This document shows, piece after piece, positions 1-9,175 of a DNA stretch of 20,899 bases. The stretch lies in NCBI GenBank assembly GCA_964200075.2, contig CAXNAA020000481.1, positions 1 through 20,899 of the forward strand, read 5' to 3'. The stretch comes from Sphacelaria rigidula (Eukaryota > Phaeophyceae > Sphacelariales). Positions within the stretch are counted from its first letter, which is position 1. Every line of letters begins with the position of its first letter. A program made the translations under genes and the position numbers. The notes under the pieces are model-generated. The model was not told the DNA's origin and did no database searches. It was given only the letters and a program-made list of their open reading frames with translations.

Positions 1-390
1 AAGCAAATACAAGCGCAACGCAAGTGTGGAAGGATGTCTGACACACTTATGGGTCTCGTTTTTCGTGCAATAAAGTACCTCTCCTCCTTTCGTAGGATGA
101 CTAATTTCAAGGATTTGGTGTAGTTGATACGAAGATTTTAATTCTCCGGGTTTCCCATCCCCAACGTGTAAGATCCCGTGTCAATGCTGGAAAATCTGGG
201 GTGTGGCAGACTGACCATCTTGATCACAGACATCAAAACGGTAGCTCCCCCCGGGCCTCATTCCTGATGTAACATTCTCGCATGAACAGGCGATCCTCAA
301 ATGACGTTCAAGTGACATGACTGAATGGCAGGGCACGTGCGAAACAACAGTTACACCAAGGGAAATCATCTTTCCTCGAACAATCTGCAG
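1..390. other. No supported gene; AATAAA motif near the start
   Basis: No convincing coding frame is seen. An AATAAA hexamer at 69-74 could be the polyadenylation signal of a + strand gene ending to the left, but nothing else supports that. The stretch from about 317 is open in the + frame of the exon called at 391, but its codons look less biased before 391. Confidence 0.3.
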
Positions 391-556
391 CAGTTTTGGC
401 AGTTGTGGCTCGTTGCACCGAACGGATGTGGTGTACACGCGTGTCGATGACGATACCAACCGGGTAGCGGCAGAGAAGAAGCTTCTCGCCCGTGTCTTTG
501 GTGTGTCCTCGCTCGGCAATTCCCACACGCTCGAGACATCGGCATCATGTCACTAG
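391..556 (+). CDS. Candidate 3'-terminal exon, unknown protein
   Basis: The + frame ending at the TAG at 554-556 is rich in codons ending in C or G and reads like real coding sequence, with the stretch RTDVVYTRVDDDTNRVAAEK followed by KLLARVFGV. An acceptor-like CAG lies at 388-390, which would make 391 the exon start with one base completing a split codon. No family is recognised. The frame is open back to an ATG at 317, so a small single-exon protein of 79 residues is the alternative. The opposite strand is also open over part of this stretch, so strand is not certain. No upstream exon is visible. Confidence 0.35.
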
Positions 557-704
557 CATGTACCCGAATTGCAATGTGTCGGCAGGCAGGTTATGGCTGC
601 ACAGCCGCCCAAAGCACGTAGACGTGCTGGGGAATGTAGTCACTTCTCGTCTGTGGGGCTGACGAATGCAGTGATCAAATCCTCTTCGCCTCCCTTTTGT
701 ACAG

Positions 705-1004
705 GACGCGCCTCTGTGCAAGTCGAAGAAAAGCAGGGCGATGTCCCCGTCACCGCTACTTTCCGCTTCAATACAAGGCAGCAAGGACGGTTGCGGCAAT
801 AGGATCCAATCACAACTTCACGATCAAAAAGTCGTTAGAAATATGCAGCTCGAGTTTCACGCGCGCTATAATAGTGGGACGCACTATCTTCATTTCGCAG
901 AATGGCGGTTGAGGGATACTGGACTCCATGTCATTGCACCATCGCCCCGAATTCATTTTTTCACACCATTTTCGGCCATGTGCGCTTTGTCTAGTAGTCG
1001 ATAG
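705..1004 (+). CDS. Candidate 3'-terminal exon, unknown protein
   Basis: A strong acceptor, a pyrimidine-rich run from 680 ending in TTTTGTACAG at 704, is followed by a phase-0 frame open for 100 codons to the TAG at 1002-1004. It includes a serine/lysine-rich start (DAPLCKSKKSRAMSPSPLL) and then HYLHFAEWRLRDTGLHVI. A second frame entering at the same acceptor is also coding-like (VEEKQGDVPVTATFRFNT) but stops at 802, so the true frame is unsettled. No known domain is recognised. It could be the last exon of the gene whose candidate exon lies at 391-556, but that exon's frame closes with a stop, so I treat them separately. Confidence 0.3.
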   Translation, partial: DAPLCKSKKSRAMSPSPLLSASIQGSKDGCGNRIQSQLHDQKVVRNMQLEFHARYNSGTHYLHFAEWRLRDTGLHVIAPSPRIHFFTPFSAMCALSSSR

Positions 1005-1222
1005 GTGTAATTATTTTGGGCCACCGTTTTACAGTGTTGACCCAGAAAATCAGCGCCTAGGGCAGATATTCATCACTACCTTTCCAACTTTTTGTCCTTT
1101 GTCCGCATCGCTGGGTGCCAGCAAAATATTTGAACCCTGCTTACTTTCCTATCCTAAGCCTCAAAAAGCGATCAGTATACAACAGAGAGCCCTACTGCAG
1201 GATCAAGGGAAGCACGACAGAG

Positions 1223-1489
1223 ATGAAAAAAGCAGCGTTAAAATCACAGTCGCCCCGCTCCCCGCCTCCGATGTGGAGGTTACTCGAGTCCAGTGTGTCC
1301 AGATGCATCGTGTCCTGCTACGTTGCCCCGAAGATCAGCAGACGAGTTTTTGACATGAACTCCGCCTTCCCATTGCCCTACCGCTTAGTGGTGGCCTCCG
1401 TCTCCATGGTGCTTGTGGTAAAACTCCTTCATCTTGTGTTCCCTTTCGACCCTGCACGCGCGGAGAAGGGCAGAGAAAGCTCGTCATGA
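1223..1489 (+). CDS. Candidate small membrane protein or terminal exon
   Basis: An ATG at 1223 opens a frame of 88 codons to the TGA at 1487-1489; a second in-frame ATG at 1355 gives a 44-residue version. The part after 1355 has strongly biased codons (mostly C or G in third position) and encodes a hydrophobic helix, RLVVASVSMVLVVKLLHLVF, followed by a charged tail ending EKGRESSS. That suggests a short single-pass membrane segment near the C-terminus. The first part is basic and proline-rich (SQSPRSPPPMW). No family is recognised. A + frame from 928 overlaps the 5' part but shows weaker codon bias. Confidence 0.35.
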   Translation: MKKAALKSQSPRSPPPMWRLLESSVSRCIVSCYVAPKISRRVFDMNSAFPLPYRLVVASVSMVLVVKLLHLVFPFDPARAEKGRESSS

Positions 1490-1725
1490 TCAAAGTGATC
1501 ATACTGTAGTGCACTCCCAGCTCTCTAGTTGAGTATCAGATAAACGCGCTCGGACGGTTTGAAGCATTACAGGTACTGGATATTCTCATGGGGTGAATTT
1601 TTCATGATGTGAGCTTCTGCAAGTGCCAACATCCTACCAGTGTCCATTTACGCCTACGCAATGCGTCATTCTCCGTATCGATACTTCTCCAGTCGGGACA
1701 ACAGCTCGAAAGCCCGAAGGCGGTA

Positions 1726-1990
1726 GTATGACATCAAATACTCCACTCAAACTTTGAGATACGTTGAGTATGACCTCAAGTATTCTACTCCAGTTTTGTG
1801 CAAGTACTCTCAGTAACACTCGAGTGTAGGGTATCACTTGGGTATGGCCTCGATCCCCTACTCCGATTTCAAATAGATTGAGGATGGCCCCAAATACTCT
1901 ACTTAAATTTTGGGATACAATGAGTACGACCTCACATATTTTACTCAAAAATTGAGTAACAAAAGTATGACTTTTCCAAAATACAGAGTA
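1726..1990. repeat. Minisatellite, unit about 41-42 bp, 6-7 units
   Basis: Diverged tandem units of the type ATGACCTCAAATACTCTACT followed by CAAATTTTGAGATACATTGAGT recur at about 1726, 1768, 1840, 1882, 1922 and 1963. Units begin with GTATGAC, GTATGGC or GTACGAC and end in TTGAG. A degenerate stretch near 1813-1840 interrupts the series. Because 42 is divisible by three, the minus strand is open across it with a recurring pattern of about 14 residues; this is a by-product of the repeat, not a gene. Confidence 0.75.
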
Positions 1991-2210
1991 CTGAAGAGCT
2001 CGGAGATGGTGCCAGTTATGACTGACCATTATCATTATAATGATGAGAATGGTTATGGTGATACGAAAAAATTGGATATTGGTTTCAAACTATTGTTTAC
2101 CGTTACCAGCTACGCATGCTATATACAGCACACAGCAGCAGTCCTGGGCGCATACTTCAGTTCCGTTTTTCTTTCGATAAAAAAATCGAAAGACTAGGTG
2201 ATGGCCGGTC

Positions 2211-2590
2211 GCCCCGGTGGCTCAGTTGGTAACCTCGAAACCTCATGACGGTTGGGTCGTGGGTTCAAATCTCCGAGCGATGTGGGATTTTTCTCATGCC
2301 CAACAGTGGAGAGCGACTACGTAGTGGGTACACGAATATGACCCAACGGTCGACGATGGAAAATAGTTACTGAACCCCTCTCGCGATAAATAAGAAAGGC
2401 AAGCACCGCAGAAGGAAGGTGGGTTACTAAAAACAAATAGAGGGGGAAAAGCTTTTGTGTTGACCTTCCTCCGGTGTGACCCCGGCTGGTGCGCCCACAT
2501 ATACCGAAAGGTGTAGACCTGTGTCCAGAATAGATTGGACGGCAACACACACAACTCACACACAGATAAAAGAGAGTGTCCTATTTTCTT
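2211..2590 (+). mobile_element. tRNA-derived SINE
   Basis: The head from 2211 to about 2283 has both RNA polymerase III promoter boxes in tRNA spacing: an A box (GTGGCTCAGTTGGTAACC, 2217-2234) and a B box (GGTTCAAATCT, 2262-2272). An AACC/GGTT stem with a seven-base loop fits an anticodon arm. The acceptor and T stems no longer pair and the D stem is broken, so it is not a working tRNA gene. A tRNA-unrelated body follows, ending near a CA-rich run at 2547-2563. The 3' end is approximate and no target duplication was found. Confidence 0.6.
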
Positions 2591-3649
2591 TTGATGAAAG
2601 TAATAAAATGGGCCATTTCTTTATTTTCCAATTGAAACTCCAAGCCAAGTGCGTTGTGGTTTCGCCTTGAAAATTGGCCCAAATTCAACGTACTTTTTAG
2701 CTCTTGTGAAGCCAAATCGCGGGGAAACGTACTTCCAGCACGACGCCCCCAGCGGGGCCCCTTTTGCCGGGGGGAACTTTTTCGCTTGCGGCTGCACCGC
2801 GAGATTATCAAACCATCATGTACCACTGAACTGGGTAACGGTTGCGCTGCGCGTAACCATTATCCAGTCAAATGGTTGGACAAACCATTTCCGAGCACTA
2901 GATTATCAAGTATACTCTACTCGGCCTACCCTTGCAACTCAGCCAATGGCCCGTGAACGAAGCAGTTAATTGTCAAAGACGGGGCTGTTGCCGTTCCGAG
3001 ATTGTCACCGGTGTAGTATCTCGCGTTCAAGACATGTGTGCTACATCTTGTTGCGTCGGCAGTCAATCAAGGTGCACCTTGCCGTGGGTTTTGCATCTTG
3101 TTTTTTTTCTTCATACATCGTCCTACAAAGTGTCGGCACTAAATTCAACAACACGAACCAATTGTCCTCCATTTTGTAAATTTCCCGGCCTGAGCCGGAC
3201 GTCCAATCTTCACAGCGTCACCTTGAATATTTCATGTGCTGCTGTGTGGGTGCATCTCTGCTCTCATGTTCCAATCGAGTTCTCAATCGCAGAATTAATT
3301 TCAGATGCTCAAAACATTACGCATAGATTCTGCATGCTGTTTCTCATGCATCCTACTACAGGCACAGTCTTGAGGGGGACGACGGCAAATTATCCCGCCT
3401 CCAGGAGTGCTTCCAGAGACCCCCCCTGAAGAGAAGCAGGGCTCGAGGCTCTACTCTTTGCAGCTGGTGCTCGCGACAGTTGCCTGTAGGAGCAGTCACC
3501 GACACTTCAGCAGACAGGCGCAGCAATATAGAACAATTGAATGACCCCAACATTCTGGGGAGATAAAAAGTGTACCCCACACGTCATACAGTTGAGAACG
3601 ACGCTACCGAGGGTTGCTGAGACCGTTGGGACCTACATCGACTTAGGTA
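2591..3649. other. No supported gene
   Basis: Frames here, the longest running 2932-3429 on +, lack a coding-like codon pattern and a convincing start. Small features are a perfect 7-bp hairpin AATGGTT/AACCATT at 2871-2889, and a 25-bp stretch at 2908-2932 (AGTATACTCTACTCGGCCTA core) that recurs with few changes at 4623-4647. Confidence 0.4.
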
Positions 3650-4462
3650 CGGGCTGGGCCGCCCAAGTAGCTCCCTTTTCTTCTGACCGTTCTAACTGAC
3701 GATGCGTCGCGAGTTGTGCCTATTATGACGCATCGTCGTCGTGGTGATCTGCACATCAACGCGCGTCTTTCAATCCACGTGACACTGCGATCAGACAAGT
3801 TCCCTTCAAACGAAATACTGAAGTGCAGTTAGCCGCGAAGTGTAGATAGTTGAGGGTAACGTGTGCGGCGGAATTAGGTGGGAAAAAAGCTGAAATGAAA
3901 TTTGCTGTTACCGTCGGTTGTGCCGCGGCCGCAAAGTGGTGGTGCCGCACGAGTTGTGATTATACAACAATGCATGTCGTACTGTGGGAGCGCAATGTCT
4001 GAGATGGCACGCAGACGAGGCCCCAGCGAACCGGTGAGCAGTGGATGAAGAAAGCTCGAAGAGAACGTCAAAGTTCCGGCTGAGGTCGTACTATAAAAAG
4101 TCAGTGGGGAAAAAACTTGAAATTGAACAGCGTGACCGGTTCAGAGTTTCCTGTTCGCGTCGTGGCTTGTCTATTTCAAGTCGTTGTCAATGAACTTTTT
4201 ATCCGTGTACAGGATGTATGTGCGAAGATCCCCTTCTTTCCTCCCCTGCACGTTTTTCGTCAGTTATTGGCGATGGGACAAATCAAAAAAATTCTCCACA
4301 ATTAGTTCGAAAATAACTCACAAAAATATGTAGGGGAGGAAAGGTGGGATCTTTGCATATACGCCCTGTATATCGTCTCAAAATTTTATTGAAAACGACG
4401 TGAAATTGAGCAAGTAAATCACGTGTCCATATTCCTGTTCGCATCTTGGGCGGCCCAGGCTG
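3650..4462. mobile_element. Inverted-repeat element, family 1 copy 1 (TA target)
   Basis: The left end CGGGCTGGGCCGCCCAAG (3650-3667) is matched in inverted orientation by the right end CTTGGGCGGCCCAGGCTG (4445-4462), and both ends are directly flanked by TA (3648-3649 and 4463-4464). TIRs beginning CAG-like next to a TA duplication are typical of the Tc1/mariner superfamily. No transposase frame is present, so this is a non-autonomous element. The body 3689-4095 is repeated in the second copy at 11159-11540 at roughly 75-80% identity by eye; the right part is a long hairpin. Confidence 0.75.
4141..4450. repeat. Long hairpin at the right end of family 1 copy 1
   Basis: The left arm (about 4141-4275) is the diverged reverse complement of the right arm (about 4312-4450), with a loop of about 35 bp. 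Shared landmarks are GTGCGAAGATC...CTTTCCTCCCC in the left arm and GGGGAGGAAAG...GATCTTTGCAT in the right arm. The right arm leads straight into the right TIR. A transcript would fold into a long imperfect stem. Confidence 0.7.
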
Positions 4463-4464
4463 TA

Positions 4465-4833
4465 TCACGATAAAAAAGTGGGAAATACTCACGATCCTAG
4501 TCTACTCGAAGCTAGAGGACTGAGGTACTACGTCAGGGCACAGTGTCTTCACCATTCAGCAGTGTTGACTATCGAACAGAAAAAAAACATTCGATACGAT
4601 ATCTTCGAAAAAACTGAGTATTGAGTATACTTTACTCGACCTGCCCTCGACACACTCACGAGGTCTCTGCGCTACTCCCTCGCCCCCTTTTTGATGTCTG
4701 CACACAAGATACCGCTAAAAACTACCAACTACACTGTGGAAACGCCGGACAGTAGGCTTGCAGGGATGCGTTGTATGGGAAGTCTGAACGATCCGCTACC
4801 CTGCGGGTAATTCTGATTGCCCGTTTTTTCCAG
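4465..4833. other. No clear gene; possible intron or upstream sequence
   Basis: It holds the second copy of the 25-bp stretch seen at 2908 (at 4623-4647). A short coding-like + frame from about 4765 (DALYGKSERSATLRVILIAR) runs into the acceptor of the next feature and stops just after it. Confidence 0.3.
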
Positions 4834-4964
4834 TCTTAGCTGAGGATATTGGGGCGACCGCTGGTGCAGCAGTCGCCGCCGTGGCAGACACAGATGCGGA
4901 CGGTTCGGCAGAAACGCCGACCGCAGACTCTGCGCTATCGCCTTCCACACAGCCGAAGGTCTGA
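4834..4964 (+). CDS. Candidate 3'-terminal exon, Ala/Asp-rich tail
   Basis: A textbook acceptor (GCCCGTTTTTTCCAG ending at 4833) precedes a GC-rich frame entered after two bases of a split codon. It reads LAEDIGATAGAAVAAVADTD then ADGSAETPTADSALSPSTQP and KV, with TGA at 4962-4964. This looks like the low-complexity acidic and alanine-rich C-terminus of a larger protein. No upstream exon was identified; the family 1 element and about 370 bp without a clear exon lie upstream. The minus strand is also open here, with an ATG at 4974, and would give a 59-residue Ser/Ala-rich product, so the strand is inferred mainly from the splice signal. Confidence 0.4.
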
Positions 4965-5261
4965 CGGTAGATCATGTTGCCAACCGGTGTGGTTCGCAGC
5001 AAGTGGGTGCGCAGTACGCGGATGATGCGTGTGTGGTGTGTGAAGTGTGGTGGGTGGTAGGCAGTGGGGAGGCATGCGAAAAAGGGTGAGACGATACGCT
5101 GTACACCACCCCCTCCCCTTCCCCCCACGTGTAAAAAAAATGGCATAGATATCGACGATAGCAACGTCCGATTTCGATCTTGATTGGTACCGACAAATTT
5201 CGACTGGGAAACCGGCGAAACCGATACTGTACCCCGTATCGACCGATATTTATCGAAATCG
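4965..5261. other. GT-rich and CGAT-rich spacer
   Basis: A GT/GG-rich tract at about 5026-5070 is followed by a stretch rich in CGAT-type tetramers (5150-5261). The minus strand is open across the GT-rich part, which may be a consequence of composition. No gene is supported. Confidence 0.3.
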
Positions 5262-5263
5262 TA

Positions 5264-6405
5264 CGAGCTGGACCAGCCTAGAAACGGATTTGAGCTCCCA
5301 AGACAATATCTCATCGACGTATACGAGTTGGGCCATGATCCTCATCTCGTATTAATCGTCTCTCCAATAAAGTCTGGGCCAATACTTTATCGTACTTTAT
5401 GTCTAGCAATTCCTATGGCTTACGGAGATAGCGTCGATACTAAAATCCATATGAAACCCCCGATCGATACATTGAGCGGGTAACGACGGCATTTGGTGTA
5501 GACATTCCCTGGAGCACGGGGAGACGATAGATACCCTTCCCTTCACCTAATTCGTCATCTACCTCGATATATGGCGCACATGAATGTCCATACTCAAATC
5601 GATATAATACGAGCTGAGGCACGAGATGAACTAAATCTGGATATCGCGTCTCAGTTCATGAGAGTTGTGCTGTCAAATTTCGCATGGTGAACCGATGGTG
5701 CATAACCAAGCTAGAATGGGCAGCTTCATGAGTTTTTGTACCCGTTTCAAGGGCAGTTTCGAGGAGAGATGAACACTGCTTTTGGGCCCCACCTCATTTT
5801 TTCGGCTCAATTTCAAGAGTTGTGGTTTGAAACTCAGCATATAGAGAACCACAGAGGTATGCTGAATAATAAAAAAATGGACTGTCATATCTCCTCTTGG
5901 AGAGGTTTGGGCGTTCACGTGAAAAAATGGTCGTTTCCATACTAAAACCTGACCTATTCAAGATGAAAAATCAACCTGACCCACGTTGTTTTGTTTATTA
6001 TGCCCTCGCGAGGGCCCACACAAAGTTTCAATGAGCAAAAACCAAACGTGGGCCGGAAAGTGGCCTGCAAAATACTGTTCCGAATTTCTACCGACCTGGC
6101 CATTAAGGGCCAATATTTAGAGTTGGACCTTGAAAGTTAATATGGATAGTGAATAGCATATAATAAAAACAAATTTCCAGTGCACACAAGGTTTTTTTTC
6201 GTAAGTCAGCGGCAATAATGAGTTTTCAGGTATCAGTACAATGCCCTCAACTCATGAAAACATAAACAAAACACCTGTGCGGACTGGTTCTTGTTTTCAT
6301 TATGCCCCATGCAGTGTCCATACCAAATTTTAGGATCCAACTCTAAATATTGGCCGCTTAATGGGCCTGCATACTGCAAATTTGCTTCTCGGCTGGCCCA
6401 GCTCG
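5264..6405. mobile_element. Inverted-repeat element, family 2 copy A
   Basis: The left end CGAGCTGGACCAGCCTAGAA (from 5264) matches the inverted right end (reverse complement CGAGCTGGGCCAGCCGAGAA, ending at 6405). The flanks are TA on the left (5262-5263) and TG on the right (6406-6407), compatible with a TA duplication that has mutated once. Almost the whole body recurs in direct orientation at 19822 to the window end, including blocks such as CAATATCTCATCGAC, TCGTATTAATCGTCT and AAATCTGGAT. No transposase frame is seen. The design (left TIR, body, terminal hairpin) parallels family 1. Confidence 0.7.
6097..6368. repeat. Long hairpin at the right end of family 2 copy A
   Basis: The left arm (about 6097-6220) reads TGGCCATTAAGGGCCAATAT followed by TTAGAGTTGGACC. 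The right arm (about 6240-6368) contains its reverse complement, GGATCCAACTCTAAATATTG followed by GCCGCTTAATGGGCC. The arms are over 120 bp long and meet near a short AATGAGTTTTCAGGTATC loop. Confidence 0.7.
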
Positions 6406-6515
6406 TGTCAGAATCGATATCCGATTTCCAACACTGCCATTTAGAGGTTGGGGGCGGCTTACATAATGAGTAGTTTTGTGTGTAGACCTTGTAACCCCCC
6501 CGCACCCGCTGGTAG

Positions 6516-6633
6516 TAACCGATGTACAACTGCTACACCGGGTACCGAGCACACGCCGCGCTCCACGATCATCAACTACGAAAGTCCCATCTGGTGGTAC
6601 ACGCCGAGGAGAAAATACTTTTTGACAACTTGA
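6516..6633 (+). CDS. Candidate 3'-terminal exon, low confidence
   Basis: After the acceptor-like run CCCGCACCCGCTGGTAG (ending 6515), a + frame encodes TPRSTIINYESPIWWYTPRR then KYFLTT and stops at TGA 6631-6633. Its codons in the ATC ATC AAC TAC part look biased. A second + frame over the same bases is also coding-like (LVVTDVQLLHRVPSTRRAP), and the minus strand is open too, so this may be only a GC-rich stretch. It lies 3' of the minus-strand gene that ends at 6791. Confidence 0.2.
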
Positions 6634-6790
6634 CGCGTGGTCCCCCAATCCCGAGAAAATCGGGCTTGTTGCGACCCATCACGGTTGAGCTATATTTGTA
6701 GCATTTCCACGGCTTCAGAGATGCCGAAGGTTTCTACACAAGAATTAGACGAGTCATGCATGGTTTGCTCTAAAAGCGACACAACAGTTC

Positions 6791-6887
6791 TCACTTTTGT
6801 GCGTGCTTGTACTGGCCCGCTCCGATGTACTTGACGGTAAGCATCACTCCCATAGTGATACCGATGATGTGGTACATGGGTGTAATC
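6791..6887 (-). CDS. Small membrane protein gene, exon 3 (C-terminal)
   Basis: This is the last exon of a predicted three-exon minus-strand gene (10449-10559, 8092-8162, 6791-6887). The acceptor GCGAAAACAG ends at 6888. One base completes an Arg codon begun in exon 2, then the frame reads ITPMYHIIGITMGVMLTVKY and IGAGQYKHAQK to TGA at 6791-6793. It encodes a second hydrophobic helix with a short basic tail. Joining the exons keeps phase at both junctions and gives 92 residues with two helices. I do not recognise the family; the size and the helix-plus-basic-tail design recall small accessory subunits of mitochondrial membrane complexes, but that is only a guess. Confidence 0.45.
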
Positions 6888-7061
6888 CTGTTTTCGCACG
6901 TGGAAAGTGGCGATGGGAAAAGAGCACAAACGGAATAATGATGACTGCGTGCGGAAATCATGATTGCCAACACTGTTTATAGCTTGCGCTTCGTACAACA
7001 ACTGAAACTGCCCGAAACTGGGATAAATGTCCCTGTGACGAGCCGGTACGAAGTGTCTTCA

Positions 7062-7670
7062 CGCCAGGACCTCCAGAAGCCGGTAAAGAGCGGAGATACT
7101 TCGTAATAGTTTTCAACTGGACAGTTCTCCGTCTGGAGCATCAAAACTTACCGAATTGTCAAGTTCGAGGGCGATCTGGATTTTTTCAAGGTTGTGTTCT
7201 GCAGGGTACGATTTTCTGTATACCCGGGGTATTTTGCCGGGCATTTACCGTACCCGACAGTTCTGTAATCTATGTAAGACTTTAAACCCTTACCCGATAT
7301 TTCCGTTATCTTTGAGAGACTCCCGTACCGTCACCGGAGGGGCACGGGTACACTCTCGATAAGATACCTGATAGCGGGTACGGTTTTCTGTGCAACCTCC
7401 ATACCCTACCCGACAGTTCATGTGACACAACCTTGAATTTTTCACGAGTTATGAAGGAAACCGTCAGGACGAATGCTGGGTGTATCGTAAAGGGCATCAG
7501 TGGGAATCCGATGACGCCAAAACCCCCCATCACCGCAAGATAACGGTTTGGGGTATAGTTTGGTCCCGAAGTCAGTGTTCAGATCTGCTTTTTTGCTAGA
7601 TTTCCGAGCTCGTGGCGGTTACTAAAATTCCAAGCATATGGGGATTGGGTGCAAATCAGATTGGGAAGTC
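7062..7670. repeat. Dispersed repeat, family 3 copy 1 (interrupted)
   Basis: This region aligns in direct orientation with 18541-18905. Shared landmarks are AGAAGCCGGTAAAGAGCGGAG (copy 2: GGAAGCCGGTAGAGAACGGAG), GGAGCATCAAAACTTACC, GGCGATCTGG, GAAGGAAACCGTC, GATGACGCCAAA and GGCGGTTACTAAAATT. It is interrupted at 7186-7436 by a separate TIR element absent from copy 2. It lies in intron 2 of the predicted minus-strand gene. Its class is unknown; weaker similarity may extend towards 7870. Confidence 0.65.
7186..7436. mobile_element. Small TIR element inserted in family 3 repeat
   Basis: The ends TCAAGGTTGTGT (7186-7197) and ACACAACCTTGA (7425-7436) are perfect inverted repeats of 12 bp, and similarity continues inward through GGGTA-type motifs. 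The inside is rich in ACCCGTACC/GGTACGGGT motifs on both strands. The paralogous family 3 copy at about 18655 lacks this block and runs directly from GATCTGAGCTTTTC into GAAAGGGAAACCGTC, giving an empty site for comparison. An ATTTTT(T)C stretch flanks both sides and may be the target duplication. Confidence 0.65.
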
Positions 7671-8091
7671 GTATTTCCTCAAGGGGCCTCTTGGTAATAT
7701 TACCGCGGTACTCGCTCAGCCACACCGTACTTCGTGATGTTACCCGTGATGAGTACACCTTCGAGAGAGAGGCCGATGATTTGATAGGGTGTTTTTTTGC
7801 TCTTAGTGTCATCCTTACGGCTTCAAACAAATACCTGGCTATGTCACCCTCTTCAGTTGTTTTCTCAAGACACTTGCTGATTCGTGAAAGTTGGGTAATA
7901 TGGGTGAGCCAACCTTTAGCTGTCTGATATCTCGTGTGCAGAGTTTTTTGTTCGTTATATATATATATATATCTGTTCCCCGTTCTCCAACGAAGGCCAT
8001 GACGAGTCTTGTCGGTACGGCGTGGGGAGGGTCTTTTCGGCGGGTCTGGGGCTGGAATCAACTATAAGGGGAGATTCCTTCTCACTACTAC
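7671..8091. other. Intron sequence with a TA microsatellite
   Basis: This is the rest of intron 2 of the predicted minus-strand gene. It contains (TA)n at 7956-7972. The minus strand is open for a long distance here, but without coding-like codon use. Confidence 0.35.
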
Positions 8092-8162
8092 CTTTGGCCA
8101 AGGCCATGGTATGGTGTGGTGGTGGAGTTGGGCAGCCCGGCGCTCATCAGGCACATCCACCC
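8092..8162 (-). CDS. Small membrane protein gene, exon 2
   Basis: The acceptor ACATTACAACAG ends at 8163 and the donor AAAG/GTAGTA starts at 8091, giving 71 bp. Entered in phase 0, it reads GWMCLMSAGLPNSTTTPYHG then LGQ, leaving two bases (AG) that join the first base of exon 3 to form Arg. The phase fits on both sides, which is the main support. An alternative frame of the same exon (VDVPDERRAAQLHHHTIPWP) is also coding-like and cannot be excluded if the neighbouring exons are wrong. The segment would be the loop between the two membrane helices. Confidence 0.35.
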
Positions 8163-8368
8163 CTGTTGTAATGTAGCGGTATCATATGTCAACACCCCGA
8201 GTGCGGGCATATCGGAATAAGGTGTGTGCGCGGAGGCAGATGACACCGCTGTGGAAAGCTGGCACGCACACATCTTTGATACAGAGGAGCGTTTGCCGAT
8301 GTGTAGACCGGTTTCGGCGACAAGGATGAAGGAGGAGCGGTCGTCGACGGACGGGTTAGGTCTGGTTA
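8163..8368. other. Intron sequence, nothing recognised
   Basis: This is part of intron 1 of the predicted minus-strand gene. No repeat or coding signal is recognised. Confidence 0.3.
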
Positions 8369-8542
8369 AGCCTCCTGGACGAACACTACAGACCGGAACC
8401 AGGGTGCATACGAAGGAGGAAGTATTTCATCACGAAAGGAAGCAGAGGGGGCACTAGCCTCCTGGACTAACACTACGGATCAGAACCAGAGTGCATAACG
8501 AAGGAGGAAGTATTTTATCACGAAAGGAAGGAGAGGGGGCAC
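8369..8542 (+). repeat. Tandem duplication, unit about 87 bp
   Basis: Two adjacent units, 8369-8455 and 8456-8542, begin AGCCTCCTGGAC and end GAGGGGGCACT. They share GAAGGAGGAAGTATTT and ATCACGAAAGGAAG. They differ at roughly one base in eight or nine and by a one-base indel. Confidence 0.8.
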
Positions 8543-9061
8543 TGTTTGGGATTATGGACACCGGCGAGGATGGGCGGTTGGGTTGGCCATGGCCACTGGT
8601 GAGGACAGATGGGAGCGTCAGGAGGTCAACTTCGAAGAGGAACTTGCAGCAGAGAAGAACAGAGCAGGCGGCTAATTTCGTTGCGGGCGGTATATTAATC
8701 TTTTGTTGGGTTTTTGATATATTAATAGTTGTTTGTGGATACCACATGCAGATGATATGTAATGTTTCGATGGTTGGATATAGGACACTCTGGACATATT
8801 TGGTTTGCTGATAGCGCTATGCTGTGTTTAGGCTAGACATGCCTTGTCCGTTGTGTTTCCATAACGATTCTACTTGATCAGAACCCAAGGGAGATCGTGG
8901 TCAATGGCCCTCCCTACTCGTTGCCATCGGCTCTTCCTTCTTTTGTTTTTGTCTTGATGGATCTTCCTATCTGACGTTGTTCAGTATCCGGTGCGCAGGC
9001 TCTGAAGGGGATCTCCCTGAACAGCACTCCAGATAGTATATTCATGTTGGGATTGGTCTCT
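8543..9061. other. Intron sequence, no supported feature
   Basis: This is part of the 2.3-kb intron 1 of the predicted minus-strand gene. No coding frame or repeat is recognised. Confidence 0.35.
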
Positions 9062-9085
9062 ATTCTACACCTGAGCTACTGAGGA
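9062..9085 (-). pseudogene. Fragment of plastid tRNA-Asn(GUU), 5' end
   Basis: Read on the minus strand from 9085, the sequence TCCTCAGTAGCTCAG is the 5' end of plastid tRNA-Asn(GUU): acceptor strand, TA, then the start of the D arm. The next bases (GTGTAGAATAG) only loosely follow the D loop and stem, and the anticodon arm is missing. It lies 90 bp downstream of the sufC fragment in the same orientation and would mark the far end of one plastid-derived insertion. The tRNA identity rests on recall of the conserved plastid sequence. Confidence 0.5.
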
Positions 9086-9175
9086 CTAAGAAGTACTAAA
9101 TTTAGTATAGTACAAATATCTAATACATATTAATTCCCAACATGGAAAATTCCTTTGTTAAGAACTAATTTTTTA

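Noticed and set aside
2211-2283. A functional tRNA gene
   Set aside because: Polymerase III boxes are present, but the acceptor, D and T stems do not pair, and unrelated sequence follows directly.
2932-3429. Plus-strand open frame of 165 codons
   Set aside because: No ATG at its head, no codon bias, no domain, and a length expected by chance in a window this size.
4796-5314. Minus-strand open frame of 172 codons over the Ala-rich segment
   Set aside because: The strong acceptor and the frame on the + strand explain the GC-rich part better. The rest of the frame is a GT/CA-rich low-complexity run. Kept as an alternative in the exon entry.
6460-6620. Minus-strand continuation of the small membrane gene past 6791
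   Set aside because: The frame closes with TGA at 6791-6793 right after a basic tail; the coding-like signal further on is in other frames.
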